From Ceratotherium simum simum (taxonomy: Eukaryota; Chordata; Mammalia; Perissodactyla; Rhinocerotidae): 64,000 bases of DNA. Below the pieces are notes generated by a model that was given only the letters and a program-made list of their open reading frames with translations, ran no database searches and was not told where the DNA came from. The position numbers and the translations under genes are program-made. Shown here in pieces: positions 1 through 40,306 of the stretch (positions are counted from its first letter, which is position 1; the number at the start of each line of letters is the position of its first letter). The DNA is taken from contig NW_004454193.1 of NCBI RefSeq assembly GCF_000283155.1, positions 8,499,569 to 8,563,568 of the forward strand, written 5' to 3'.

Positions 1-763
1 TCTCCCAGTGCCAGTGTGGTGCCTGGCACGAGGTGCTTAGTCAGTGTTTTTGGACAAAGATAATTGGTGCATCCTTATTCTTATCTTTGTAGCAGACGTA
101 TTGTGCAACAAACTGATTATTGTGAAAATGTAACCTTGTGATATATATTTGCCTTTCCCAAAACAGAGTCTTGCTTACGTAACAGGAAAACTTTGTAACT
201 ACTTGCATGATTTCTGTAAATTCTGTAGAGAGCCTTCAAATGGGAAATCTATGCAGTTTGGGTAATTTAAATAGAACACTCTATCCTTTTATTATTCTTG
301 ATATCAAGTGGGTGCTATCACATTTGTATCATAACTTTTTTAACAACAAACATCTGTAATTAGATATTTTATTTGAAACATAGTGAATTTTCTCATACAT
401 TTGAGTTAAGAAAGGAAACAATTCATTTTTTTAATCCACAAAAGGAGACCTTGAAACAATTGCACACGTTCTTCTAATGTATTTCTAATGTATTTAATGG
501 ATCCTCATATATGGCTTTTTAAAAATCAGTGGTGACTCCTGTGGTTTACAGGATATGATTTAGCAATTACCTTTATGATATAATGATAAAAAGGAATTAC
601 TGGTTGTTAATTCTTTTATGTAAAGTTACCTCTTTGTGTCAGAAATCTACAAGGATTCTTCACTGTAATCCTAATGTCTATAAAATCATATAAGAAAGTT
701 TGAGTAATCAAGTGGCCAAGAATCTTTGATTCATTTTCCTTTTCTCTTCTCTTTTTCTTTTAG
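1..763 (+). other. RSPRY1 intron upstream of the first coding exon
   Basis: AT-rich and non-coding. I see no repeat family I can name. It ends in a strong pyrimidine tract and acceptor at 763. The noncoding first exon and promoter of RSPRY1 lie outside the window. Confidence 0.7.
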
Positions 764-29961
<29,198 letters not shown>

Positions 29962-31390
29962 CACATGTGAAGAGGCGTCATGGACTTATTTCTACTCGAT
30001 TCCAGCCAATGTCAAAGAGAAAAACAAAGAAAAAATAATCTCAAATCAGTTGTACGCACATTGAAACTTATAGCCATGGCCAGATTTTATGCTAAAAATG
30101 GTAGTTTGTCAAAGACAAAATTCTCTTAGAATCTAACCCAACTTGCCAGCCCTGAGAAATTCCTTTTAAGGCCAAGGAAAGCTAAATGCTAACAGCTAGG
30201 CCTGTGGTCCTTCCATGAACAACAGTAGGAGACAATGCCCTCCTGAGTGCTGAAACCACACTGGAATTCTCCATGTTGGGTTCATTTGATTGTTTAACAC
30301 AGGATGCTTTGTCTCATATTCTAAAGTTTTTATTTTGGGCAGAAGTCATTATGGAGAAGTAAATGACAGTGTTTCTGGGTTGAACATAACTTCCCATTGA
30401 TCAGAGAGACACGTGGATATTGCACTGCAAGACTTGAATCTATTAAACTAGAATCACACAGGTTGATACTACAAGCAACATGGGGGGCCTGAAAGAAGGT
30501 GCACAGACTGTAGAAAAAAACCCCAAATTTTTGATATTTCACTGATTCCAAAGAACATTCTAGTTTTTTTTAACGGCAAAATATTGGTGGTATTTTCACA
30601 TTCATGGTGTTTCTATCCAATTTCAGTACCCACATTTTGTGAGGAAAAATGTTTTAACGCAGGAGGAATTCTTAAATTAATTGCAATGTTAGACTAGACT
30701 GGAGAAAATTTGGTATTTAGGATATTTTTAAGGTACCATCAAATCAGGTTTTTTGTTTTTTGTTAAAAAAAAATTTTTTTTAATCAGTATTGTTTTTGGA
30801 AGTAATATACTTTGAAACTGTTGAACTAATCGTCTCAAAAACTCTTAGAGGACAGTCTGAGAGCACGAATTCCTGTTGTTTTAAATAAATACATGTTTTT
30901 GAATAGTAAATTCAATCATGGATTGTTGACTATGTCTTCATCAAAAGTGTTAATCCCTCTCAGGGTCTCTGGTGAAGACCTTCAAGACTTTGGTTTTTTC
31001 TCCCAGAAAATTGGAAGGTAGAATTGTAAATTCATAGAACTTATTTTATAATGTTGTACCTCAGCAGCTGCCTTTCAATTTATGCCAAGTCCTTACTGAG
31101 TTTATACTTGAATAGTAAATATGTCTTCTGAGTTTTACAGTGTCTTAAACTCAATGCACATTTTTCCTTCCTTTCCCACCCTTTCTTGTTTGTAGTTCGT
31201 TAAATCATCCTATTACAGAGCTGATTTCCTTCCTGGCCGTACTTGTTGGGGTGCTGGATTTTTTCCATGTCTTTAGTCTTCCGTAAATTCAAAAATATAT
31301 ATAAATATATATATATATGTTCTCTTCTTTAGCTTGTGGTGAATACAGTAATTTGCATTGAAAAAATAAAACAGTTGTTGCCTTTTTTGA
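29962..31390 (+). other. RSPRY1: RSPRY1 3' UTR with poly(A) signals
   Basis: About 1.4 kb of AT-rich sequence follows the stop codon. A canonical AATAAA lies at 31365-31370, followed by a U/G-rich stretch, and is the likely main 3' end. An earlier AATAAA at 30884-30889 could give a shorter transcript. An (AT)-rich run lies at about 31290-31318. The exact cleavage site is inferred. Confidence 0.75.
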
Positions 31391-31519
31391 CTAAGATTTA
31401 CAACTTTCATTGGTGCCTGCTGTTAAGGTTCTAAGATATTATACTCTCAGGTTTAAGAGCTACTTTCCAGGATAGGAGAGAGTCAGTATTAGAATGAAGA
31501 ATCAAGGTTAATCACTTAC

Positions 31520-32260
31520 TCATCTCGCTAATCTTTATGGAGCACCTAATGTCTTCCAGGCACTGTGCCTGTGTGGTATACAGAACAGATCTGTTCACAG
31601 AGCTTACATCTGGTAGTGGGGAAAAGACAATATGTTTTTGTTCATTGTAATAAATTGTTGGTGCCCTGAAGGAAAAGTATAGGGTGCTATGAGAGAATGA
31701 GGGGGGCCTAATTTAGATGGGGGAGGGGGAGAAACCTCACTGAGGAAGTAAAATTAGTAAAAACTTAAAGGAGGAAGTAGGACAAAGGGATAGAGCCAGG
31801 CAGAGAGACAGAGGACAAGCTTCTAGGACTGAGTAGCTAGGGGAACACACCATTATAGGCAAAGACCCTAACTGAGGAGGAAAGGAGCTCAGTGAGCTTC
31901 AGAATCTGATGGAAGGCCCCTGTAGCTAGTAAGATAGGAACTGAGTGGGTAGAATAGTATGCTCCAATGTTGGAGAGGTCAGGGGACTGCTCATGAAGGC
32001 CATGTTAAGAATTTTGTGTTTTATGCTAAGTGTAATACAAAGTGAAGGAGTTTAAGCATGGAAGTGCCTTGATAAATAATTTTAAAAGATGGCTCTGGCT
32101 TCTAAGTGGGGAATGGAAGGTTGGGAGGTGGGGGGTGCTGCAGGATAGAGGACAAGGAAAAAATGGAAATAATAAGACCCGTAGGGAGACTTTTGAAGTA
32201 ATTCTGCAGAAAGGCGCAGGTGGTCTGTAAATTCAGTGGATAGAGAAAAGTCGATGGAAA
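31520..32260 (-). repeat. L2 fragment
   Basis: Reverse L2: tttatggagcacctaatgtcttccaggcactgt, cagagcttacatctggtagtgggg, aaacctcactgaggaagtaaaatt, agtgccttgataaataattttaaaagatggctctggct. Confidence 0.75.
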
Positions 32261-33109
32261 AATAGGTAATTAGTAGTCAAAGGAATGCAGGAACCTATGA
32301 GCTTTCTAGAAATCTACCCTTGAACTTTGTTCATAAGATGATTTCCTTTTCCACTTCTTAACTTCTGGACCATAAAACAAGAGGACTTCAATATTAAATT
32401 GATTAAATCATTCAGGTTGGGAGCAAAGTTGTAATCTTGAAGCTACTTCAAAGGAAAAACATATATTCCACATAGAAGAGAAAAAACTAGGGATTAGCAA
32501 TGTATGTGGAAGAGAGTAAACAGATCAATATTCTGTACTACATGTAAGCATTTTAAGAGAAATTGAAAGCTAGGTTTTTACTGCTGATATATTGTACCAG
32601 AGAGAAAAACATTAAAAATCAAGTTATGGCATTTCTCCAATGATTCATTGGGGAAATGCCCCCAGGGTTCCAGCCAAAAAAATTTTTTAATGAATTGTTG
32701 CCTTTTTTGAATGATATTGATAGACCAGGGTAAAGTCATGGTGCCATTTGCAGAATGCCAGGAAACCATGATTCAATCACAGAAACCAAAACAATTTCAC
32801 TAGCAGAAAATGACTTGCATGAATTTCCACCATCTTGACTATGTATCCATGAAAACAAACTGTCTAAGTAAGATAAGGAATTTCCAAGATTGTCCATGTT
32901 TTGCTATTTATTCACTTAAAACAATTCTTAATGTTAACCCACAATGAAAGGATATAGGAAATGATTATGAATGGAAAACATTTAATATATTCAAGTAAAT
33001 TTTCAGTTTTTCTACAAAAAGGCCATCATTCTGTTTTCAGCAGAAAAACATCCTGTTCTGATTTTCATCAATATTGTTTGACAACTCAGGGATCGGGGCC
33101 TTACATAGA

Positions 33110-33360
33110 ATGATGGTTAAAACAGGCCCTTAGAGTGGACCTGGACCCAGGGTCCGGCCGCACTATGCCACTTATCACCAGTATGCAAGTACTTATAAGC
33201 CCTGGTTTCCTAATCTGTAAAATGGAGATAATGCTCACCTCATAGGGTTTTTGTTTTTTTCTCATAGGGTTTCAAGTATTTCAAAAGGAGACAATGTATT
33301 TATAAATGTTTAGCACAGTATCTGGCACATGCCTGAGTAAACGGTACCTGTTATCTTCAT
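33110..33360 (+). repeat. MIR SINE
   Basis: Forward MIR: gccacttatcaccagtatgcaagt, cctaatctgtaaaatggagataatgctcacctcatagggtt, then the agcacagtatctggcacatg tail. Confidence 0.75.
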
Positions 33361-33379
33361 CCCCATTTGCTCTTACAGC

Positions 33380-33895
33380 CAGAGATGGTGAAGTATATTA
33401 AAGATGGCCACAAAGTCTTTGACGTTCCTCCCATCTATAAATGAAGTTTATGTCCCCACCCCTTAAATCTGGGCGGGCTATGTCTGCTTGACCAATAGAA
33501 TTCAGTGTATGTCGTGCCAGTTTGCAGTTCCAGGCAGCTTCCAGTTCTTATCTCTTGAAATATTTACTCTTGGACCTGGCTGCCATGGTGTGAGAAAACC
33601 CAAGCATCCCTGAGAAGACCACGGAGCACAGAACTGAGACCCTCCCAGTCATCTGGCCAACATCCACAACTGAGCTGCCACAGCCAACACTAATTTGCCA
33701 GCCATGCGAGTGAGCTTTCTGGAAGACGCACCTCTAGCCCCATTCCAGCTGCCCCAGCTGACGCCAAGTGGAACAGAAACCAGCTCTCCCTACCAAGTCC
33801 TGCCCAAATTGAGGATGAGTGAGCAAAATGATTGTTGTTTTTAGCCAGTAAGTTTTCGGGTGGCTTATAACAGCAATAAATAACCAGGACAGATG
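33380..33895 (+). mobile_element. MLT1-type LTR (ERVL-MaLR)
   Basis: The 3' portion reads gattgttgtttttagccagtaagttttcgggtggcttataacagcaataaataaccaggacag, the recognisable MLT1 end, preceded by a colinear diverged body. No internal genes. Confidence 0.75.
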
Positions 33896-35221
33896 AAATC
33901 AAGTTTCTTCCTCCACTCTGATCCCATTATGTGATTTAGCAGTAGGAAGGGTGGGCAAGTTCATTTAGTACAGCAGAAATAAGTGTGGTTTATAGAGAAA
34001 GGTCATGAGGAAATGTTCCTGAGTTTGCTTTGAGCTGTGGTGACCAATGCTTGACTTAAACAGAACTTGGTCCAGTTATTCAGCAAACCTTTTTAGATGC
34101 CTGTCTTCTACTTGGTGCTAAGCAGAGGTAGTACCTCTGAGAAGTGATCTCACCCTGGATGCCATGGTAACCATCTTTAGTTCCACATCCTACTGTTATC
34201 TATTTTATGTCCATTCAAAGATGTCTGTCAACTCATTAAGGCTGGCCATCTGACCCTCAGATCAAACCTAAGACATACCTTAAATCCTTCTAGACGTGTA
34301 CCACACATTTGGCCAAAGCTAAAATGCAACTCAAGAGGCATAATGCCTAGTGGTCCAATCAAGAGAAATCAGGTCTAGGGAGTCCTGTTGCAAAATTTGG
34401 CTGTGTTGGAGGAGACCTTTCCTGGAGCAAAGTTATCTGATTGCGTTGCTCAAAGTGGTTCTGTCGAGTTTTATGTTGTCTAATTAGCCAAGACACCAGT
34501 TACTGCTGAATAATCTTTATGATGTGAATATTATCTTTATTATGTAAATTACAGTTACAAGACATCCACTTCTTGCAGTGGGGCTTTTGTTTCAGGAGAA
34601 TAACTGTCCTGCCAATCAGAGGTCCGCATTATCTGGTTCAAAAGCGAAGGGACTGGCGCTCAAGAGATTTGCCACCTAATTAGAGTCCTCTTAAAACCCA
34701 ATTTAAACTACTTAAATCTTCTTCTTAAATCTTGTAATTTATCCCCAAATTGCAAGTAAGGAAACTGAAACTGAGGCTCTTGGCTTCGATTTCTTCCTCC
34801 ATAAAAGGACAGGCGGCGTGAGATTTAATGGCAACACCCGGCCCGCTCACGAAGACCCAGGTGCCCTTCGCGACTCTCTATCCCTGCCCGTCACTTCCTG
34901 TCCTATCTTTGCCCCGCCCCTGGCGTCGGGCAACGCGCGCTTGTGATTGGCTGTCGGCAGCCGCGGGGCGGCGGAAGGTGTTCCGGTGTCCATGGTGACG
35001 GGAGGCGGGGCGCGGTAACCGACGCCGGGGACCCCCGCGGCCGGGGAGCCTGCGCCCGGCGCTTCGCGCGCAGGCGTTACTCGGCGGGGCCGTTAGCCGC
35101 CCGTGGCCTCGGCGGCGAGGCCTCCCGGATGCCGGTTGGCGCTCTGCGGAGCAGAGCGGAGGCTGGGCCCAGGCCGCGGGCAGGGTGGGATGCCGACGGG
35201 CCGCTCGCCCGCGGAGCTGGA

Positions 35222-35243
35222 GGCGGCGGCGGCGGCGGCGGGG
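35222..35243 (+). repeat. GGC trinucleotide run abutting the ARL2BP start codon
   Basis: Six GGC units followed by GGGG lead directly into the ATG at 35244. If translation began at the in-frame ATG at 35190 this would code a short alanine run. Confidence 0.8.
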
Positions 35244-35281
35244 ATGGACGCCCTGGAGGAAGAGAGCTTCGCGCTGTCCTT
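35244..35281 (+). CDS. ARL2BP: ARL2BP coding exon 1
   Basis: Codes residues 1-12 plus two bases of Phe13; donor TCCTT|gtgagt. The exon sits inside a CpG island and its 5' UTR ends in a GGC repeat. Confidence 0.95.
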
Positions 35282-38200
35282 GTGAGTGACGCCGCCCGGG
35301 CCCGGAGGCTGGAGCCGGGCCTGCAGGCTCTCGGCCTCCGCCCTGTGAAACGGGTGTCCTCGGAGGGTGGGCTGGGCTGGGGTGGGGGCGGCCGGCAGTC
35401 GATGCTGCCGGTACTGCCACCGCCGGGCTCAGGCCCCGGAGGACAGGAGTGCGGGCGGGTGTCACGCGATGATCAGCGCCTCCATCACAGTCCCCCCGCC
35501 TCCAGTCCTAGTGGTCAGCAGAACCGGCGGGTTTGAGCTGCCGAGGCCCGACCACGGGTCAGAGGACCCTCCACCACCCCCCAGGGACTCCTGTCTAATT
35601 GCCTCCCTGGCCACTATCTCGCCAGCGCCGGGTTCACGCTCGCAAACAGATAGGTGTGGGGTGATAGCGAAGAGGCGGTGAGTAGAGCCGGAGGGAAATA
35701 AAGGCGAGGAGCCTGAAGATGTCCGATGTGAGCCTTTGCCCCCTTTATTTGTCCCTTTTGTCATTCTTTGTGTCGCATCAGGTTTTCTGAAAGTGGGGCC
35801 ATTCCATTCAACTTTGATGTCATAGATGTGTCAAGTGTGTTTCCTTGTGTGTGGAATTGCTAGATGAGACAATCATCCTTCTCAATTCTTGAAGCTGGGT
35901 GATGGGAAGTTCACTTTGCTATTCTTTTATGCAGATTTGAAAATGTCCATAACACATTTTTTAAAAAATGAATTATTTGAAACAGCACCTAATCCAGGCA
36001 TATTTTTCAGCTCTTCCGCCTCTGATGCAGAATTTGATGCTGTGGTTGGATGCTTAGAGAACATTATCATGGGTAAGCTTCCTTGCCACAACCTGACCTG
36101 TGCTCTTTACTTCTTAGACCCTTGCTTTTAAGGACACTGAAATCAATTTGGAGAGTTAATTTTAAGCTGCATATAATTTTTTTATGTAGCACAAAGTATT
36201 ATTAAGTAAGCCTTACTGTGATTTGTCTTAAAGGCAAACAGCCCCATACTCCTTAAAACCACGAATAACCAGAGATTCAGTCCCTGGAAGGGACTTATTC
36301 AGGTAATGGGGCACCTAGAAGTTACCCGGCTCTTGGAAAAACTTCAGGAAATATTGGCCTACTTTACTTCAGAGAGTAAGAGCAATTTCATTTTTCAGTC
36401 TTGGGTTTTAACATTTTCATGACATAAACCGCAGCATGATAACATAACCATAGCACACACGTCCATGAAGAAAACAAGGTGGCATACGTCAGCTGGTTCT
36501 GTATTTTCCTGGGTTCTGAGTTCCTATCTGTGGCTTCATATTGGCATCCGTTAAGTCCTGCTAAGTAATAAGCAGTAACAGGCACCACAGGTTTGAAACA
36601 AATATTTGGGAGAGAAAAACTTAAATTTGAATTTTGTCTATTGACTGAGTTTTCTGAGAATTAGGAAAAGAACACTGTTATTTGGTGTTATTGGCTGTAT
36701 TTCTTAGTCTAGTTTAGTCTGGAAATCACTGACTAGGTTTTTGTACCTTCAGGTTCTGTAAAGGTTCATGCCCTTAACTCCTAGATACACACTTCACCGT
36801 TAAGCTCTTGTCCGGTGTGGTCTGAGTATTTCTGGGGAATACCGAGGAGTACTTTTGAGTTCTTTTGCCCTTTATGGGTACCCTGTATGCTGTGGGAAAA
36901 GGAGCCCTCTGTAAGCCCAGGGTATTTATCCTAAAGTCTAGGTCATTTGTGAAGCTTTCCTTTTATTTTTTAGAAATATCTATTCAGTTGTTAAAACTCC
37001 CTGTTCCCTAACATTTAAGTGGTGGCTATGAACTAATCTCTTTCCATGAATTCTCATCTAAATTCTACCTAGCAATCCTATATGATAGGTGCTATGATCA
37101 TCCTCATTTTCCAGTTGAAGAAACTGGAGCTTAGAGAAATTAATGTGCCTGAGGTCACACAGTTGTTAGTGGCTGAGGTGGGATTTGAACCCAGGCAGTC
37201 TGGCCTCTGTCAGAGCCCATACCTTTAATCACTACACTGTTTCCACCATTGCTGCTAAAAGTACATTAAAATAAGAGAACCATCCCATTCCTTTGTGGAA
37301 AAGTAATGTGAGGGAGTTCCCAAGCCACCCTGTATGGGTGACTTTATTTTTTATTTATTTTTGTGTGTGTGAGGAAGACCAGCCCTGAGCTAACATCCAT
37401 GCCAATCCTCCTCTTTTTGCTGAGGAAGACTGGCCCTGGGCTAACATCCGTGCCCATCTTCCTCCACTTTATGTGGGACGCCGCCGCAGCATGGCCTGAC
37501 AAGCGGTGCCTTGGTGCGCGCCCGGGATCCGAACCCGGGCCGCCAGCAGTGGAGCACGTGCGCTTAACCCTACGCCATGGGGCCGGCCCCCTGTATGGGT
37601 GAGTTTAAAATGGACTGGAGGATGGTGGTGATGGCTGCACAACAGTGTGAATATATTTAATGCCGCAAAACTGTACACTTAAAAATGGATAAAATGGTAA
37701 ATTTTATCACAATTTAAAAAAATTTAAAAAACTAGATTGGTTTATTTCAACATTGGTGTCCCATTTAACACTTCCTTAAAACACCTTTAGTTATCTCTCT
37801 CCTCGAGATTGGCCACTGAGAAAGCAGTTCTGCTGACATATAATTCCTATTTATAAATCAGAATCATATATTTATAATAATGTATATAGATATATAATAA
37901 ATCAGGTTTGTTCTTATAAATCAGTCTCCATTAAAAAGAATAAAATTTTCGTATTGTGGTTCAGATGACGAGTTCCAGTTATTACAGAGAAATTTCATGG
38001 ACAAGTACTACCAGGAGTTTGAAGACACGGAAGAGAATAAACTCACCTACACACCTATTTTTAACGAATATGTAAGTGGATTTCTATCTCTCTTACCAGA
38101 GATCAGGATTTGTTTAAAATGTGAATTTAGAATCAAAAGCTGTTGAAATTTGCTCCACTTTTAAAATCTGCCACCAGTGTCCTGCCAGGAATTCTGATTA

Positions 38201-40306
38201 GAATCTGGTTTAGGTCTCATTCCCTGTTTGCCTCCTCACAGCTCTTGGGGCTGTTTTCCAAATATTTGCTGATTTCGTCAACTTCTATTTTAAAAAATGT
38301 TTGACTTGATCGTCAGACCTTTCATTTACATACTTTTGACCTTTTGGCTTTCACACATTATTTTCTTCTACTACATAATCCAGTCGGGTATGCATGACTG
38401 TTAGGTAAAAGTGAAAACCAAGGGGCCAGCCCGGTGGTACAGTGGTTAAGTTCACACGATTCGCTTTGGCGGCCCGGGGTTTGCAGGTTCGGATCCCAGG
38501 CACGCACCGACATACCGCTTGTCAAGCCATGCTGTGGCAGCGTCCCATATAAAGTGGAGGAAGATGGGCACGGAGGTTAGCCCAGGGCCAGTCTTCCTCA
38601 GCAGAAAGAGGATTGGCAATGGATGTTAGCTCAGGGCTAATCTTCCTCACACACACAAAAAAAGTGAAAACCAAGACCAAGATCACGAATTAGTTGGTGG
38701 CAAAACTAAGACTGGAACCCAGGGATCTCCACTCTTGACCCTTTGAGTCTTTCCAGTACACCGAGGCCTCGAGCAGCCTCCTGGAATGATCTCATCTGTC
38801 TAGAATGGGTTTGAGCCTCCAGGCCTTTCTTTCCATAGAAGCGTGGCGTAGTTGATGAAGGTTTCCTCAAGCATAGCCTCAGCGGACAAGGAACCTGGGA
38901 GTGCCTCCAGCTGTGTGCTTTTTTGCACAGATTCCGTCTACCCAGGAAGAAAAGCCCCACTGACTTCATTCCTCACTTCTGTCACGGGGGTGGGAGCCTT
39001 GCTGCCCTCCGTCTCTGCTCCCTTAGAGCATTCATCTTGGTACAGTGTAATTACCTGCCAGTGCCGCTCTCTCATGGTGGGCCAGTGCGGTGGGCCAGGG
39101 CACGGACAGGATGTGGGTTTGGTTCTCTTTGGTGTCCCCCGCACTCTACATGGAGCCTGGCACATAGAATGGGAAATGTGTGCAAAGGGCTGGAGGACAG
39201 GTGTCTGAAAAGAAGTCTGGTTTTCCTAAAGCGTGGTCTGACCAAGATCCTTCCCACTGCGACAGATTTCTTTGATAGAAAAGTATATTGAAGAACAGCT
39301 CCTGAAGCGGATTCCCGGCTTTAACATGGCGGCTTTCACAACAAGTTTACAGTGAGTTGAGCTTGACTCTGTGTTTTTTACCTTTTTTCACCTCCCTCCT
39401 CCTTTACTCTGAAAAAAGACCCTTTTTTTTCAGTGCTTGAACATCAAGGTTTAGAGCACTTGGTGGCTAGGTCCTGGGTGGGAGGCCCTCAGAACCTTTG
39501 GATGAGATCTTGAAGAGACAGTCTGTTTCATCATTCATTCATGAAACAGCCATCCATTTCTTTTACAGGCACCATAAAGATGAAGTGGCTGGTGACATAT
39601 TCGACATGCTGCTCACCTTTACAGATTTTCTGGCTTTTAAAGAAATGTTTCTGGACTACAGAGCAGTAAGTTACTCTTGTGTATTTACTTAGCCACACTG
39701 AACCACTTAGCAAGTTCCAAGTAGAACTGTCAAGCACAAACCACCCCCCATGTTTCTCCCCACCACACTGGCCACTGTCAGTCGCAGCTAGCGAGGTCGT
39801 CAGAAGAGTGAGCCGCTATCCTCCTCTGACTGGGACCTGGGACCCTGACTGAGGAATTACATTCTCATGTTGTGATGAATCAGGTCCCAGGCACCTCTTA
39901 GGGTCCCTAAATAATCAAAAGGACAGAACCAAAAAGCAGAGCTGATTGCCGGGCCTTTCTTATAATGCAGGCGTTTAACAGGAAAAATACATGTTTTTCA
40001 GTGAAGACAGGTGCATTTTTCAAGAGTGACTAGGGCCAGTGCTGAACAGAAACGCAGAGTGACCTCCTTCCCCTTCCCGTGTGCTCCCTGGCGGTCCTCC
40101 TTCCCCCGAGTGCATCCTTCCCCATGCCAGCAGCAGGGTTCTGAGCTAGGAAGGGCTCTATTTTTCCTATTCCTTGCCCCTTGAAGTTTTCTTTTCTCAT
40201 GTAGGAAAAAGAGGGCCGGGGACTGGACTTAAGCAGCGGTTTAGTGGTGACTTCACTGTGCAAATCATCTTCTACACCAGCTTCCCAGAACAATCTGCGG
40301 CCCTAG
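35244..40306 (+). CDS. ARL2BP: ARL2BP (BART), ARL2-binding protein (6 coding exons, 163 aa)
   Basis: Six exons join in frame to 492 nt (163 aa plus TAG), the family's usual length: 35244-35281, 36011-36072, 37965-38071, 39266-39351, 39569-39665, 40205-40306. The protein is the compact all-helical BART domain that binds the GTP-bound small GTPases ARL2 and ARL3. It acts at basal bodies and cilia, in the mitochondrial intermembrane space (with ANT1) and in nuclear retention of STAT3; human mutations cause retinitis pigmentosa with or without situs inversus (established knowledge). Visible landmarks are the acidic N-terminus, the conserved Phe-Asp-Met-Leu-Leu segment in exon 5 and a Ser-rich C-tail. 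The start is the second of two in-frame ATGs (35190, 35244); 35244 has the better Kozak context (G at -3, G at +4). It converges tail-to-tail with PLLP. Confidence 0.97.
35887..35972 (+). repeat. L1 3'-end fragment
   Basis: The sequence gggtgatgggaagttcactttgctattc ... gaaaatgtccataacacatttttta is a typical L1M terminal UTR segment, 40 bp upstream of ARL2BP exon 2. Confidence 0.6.
36011..36072 (+). CDS. ARL2BP: ARL2BP coding exon 2
   Basis: 62-nt exon after TTTTTCAG, donor ATGG|gtaagc; codes residues 13-34, the first BART helix. An L1 3'-end fragment lies just upstream, at about 35887-35972. Confidence 0.95.
37060..37245 (-). repeat. MIR SINE
   Basis: Reverse MIR with ttgaagaaactggagcttagagaaatt, gaggtcacacagttgttagtggc and gggatttgaacccaggcagtctgg blocks. 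Confidence 0.85.
37342..37588 (-). repeat. ERE-type SINE (long-tail form)
   Basis: Reverse copy with a perfect 14-bp duplication CCCTGTATGGGTGA (37328-37341, 37589-37602). An L1 3'-end segment (ggctgcacaacagtgtgaatatatttaatg) continues to about 37730. Confidence 0.95.
37965..38071 (+). CDS. ARL2BP: ARL2BP coding exon 3
   Basis: 107-nt exon after GTGGTTCAG, donor TAT|gtaagt; codes residues 34-69 (Asp-Asp-Glu-Phe-Gln to Asn-Glu-Tyr), ending in phase 0. Confidence 0.96.
38423..38659 (+). repeat. ERE-type SINE (long-tail form)
   Basis: Forward copy with a perfect 16-bp duplication AAAAGTGAAAACCAAG (38407-38422, 38660-38675), implying recent insertion in ARL2BP intron 3. Confidence 0.96.
39266..39351 (+). 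CDS. ARL2BP: ARL2BP coding exon 4
   Basis: 86-nt exon after TGCGACAG, donor TTACA|gtgagt; codes residues 70-97 plus two bases of Gln98. Confidence 0.95.
39569..39665 (+). CDS. ARL2BP: ARL2BP coding exon 5
   Basis: 97-nt exon after TTTTACAG, donor AGCA|gtaagt; codes residues 98-130, including the Asp-Phe-Leu-Ala-Phe-Lys-Glu-Met segment of the BART core. Confidence 0.96.
40205..40306 (+). CDS. ARL2BP: ARL2BP last coding exon
   Basis: Begins after TCATGTAG; codes residues 131-163 and TAG at 40304-40306. The C-terminus ends Asn-Leu-Arg-Pro; I recall a final His in human. Confidence 0.95.
   Translation, partial: EKEGRGLDLSSGLVVTSLCKSSSTPASQNNLRP

Larger units (their letters stand above)
31391..34849. 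other. RSPRY1-ARL2BP intergenic interval
   Basis: About 3.5 kb with an L2, a MIR and an MLT1-type LTR. The stretches at 32270-33100 and 33900-34840 are AT-rich with no ORF or repeat recognised, apart from a small reverse-MIR scrap near 34740-34780. Confidence 0.7.
34850..35480 (+). promoter_or_regulatory. ARL2BP CpG-island promoter
   Basis: CpG density jumps sharply against the AT-rich flank. There is a GC box at 34911-34920, an inverted CCAAT (ATTGG) at 34946-34950, an X-box-like near-palindrome at 34986-34999 and another GC box at about 35000-35010. No TATA box is visible. The transcription start is not determinable but should lie between about 34950 and 35230. Confidence 0.75.
36073..37964 (+). 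other. ARL2BP intron 2
   Basis: Holds a reverse MIR, an ERE and an L1 3'-end piece; 36073-37050 and 37740-37960 are unassigned. Confidence 0.65.
38676..40204 (+). other. ARL2BP introns 3 (distal part) to 5
   Basis: No repeat I can name besides the exons. Overlapping open frames at 38700-39290 on both strands have no recognisable product and are cut by exon 4. Confidence 0.55.

Noticed and set aside
34878..35536. Open frames near 195 codons on both strands at the ARL2BP promoter
   Set aside because: Expected from CpG-island composition; only the short ARL2BP exon 1 frame continues into a known protein.
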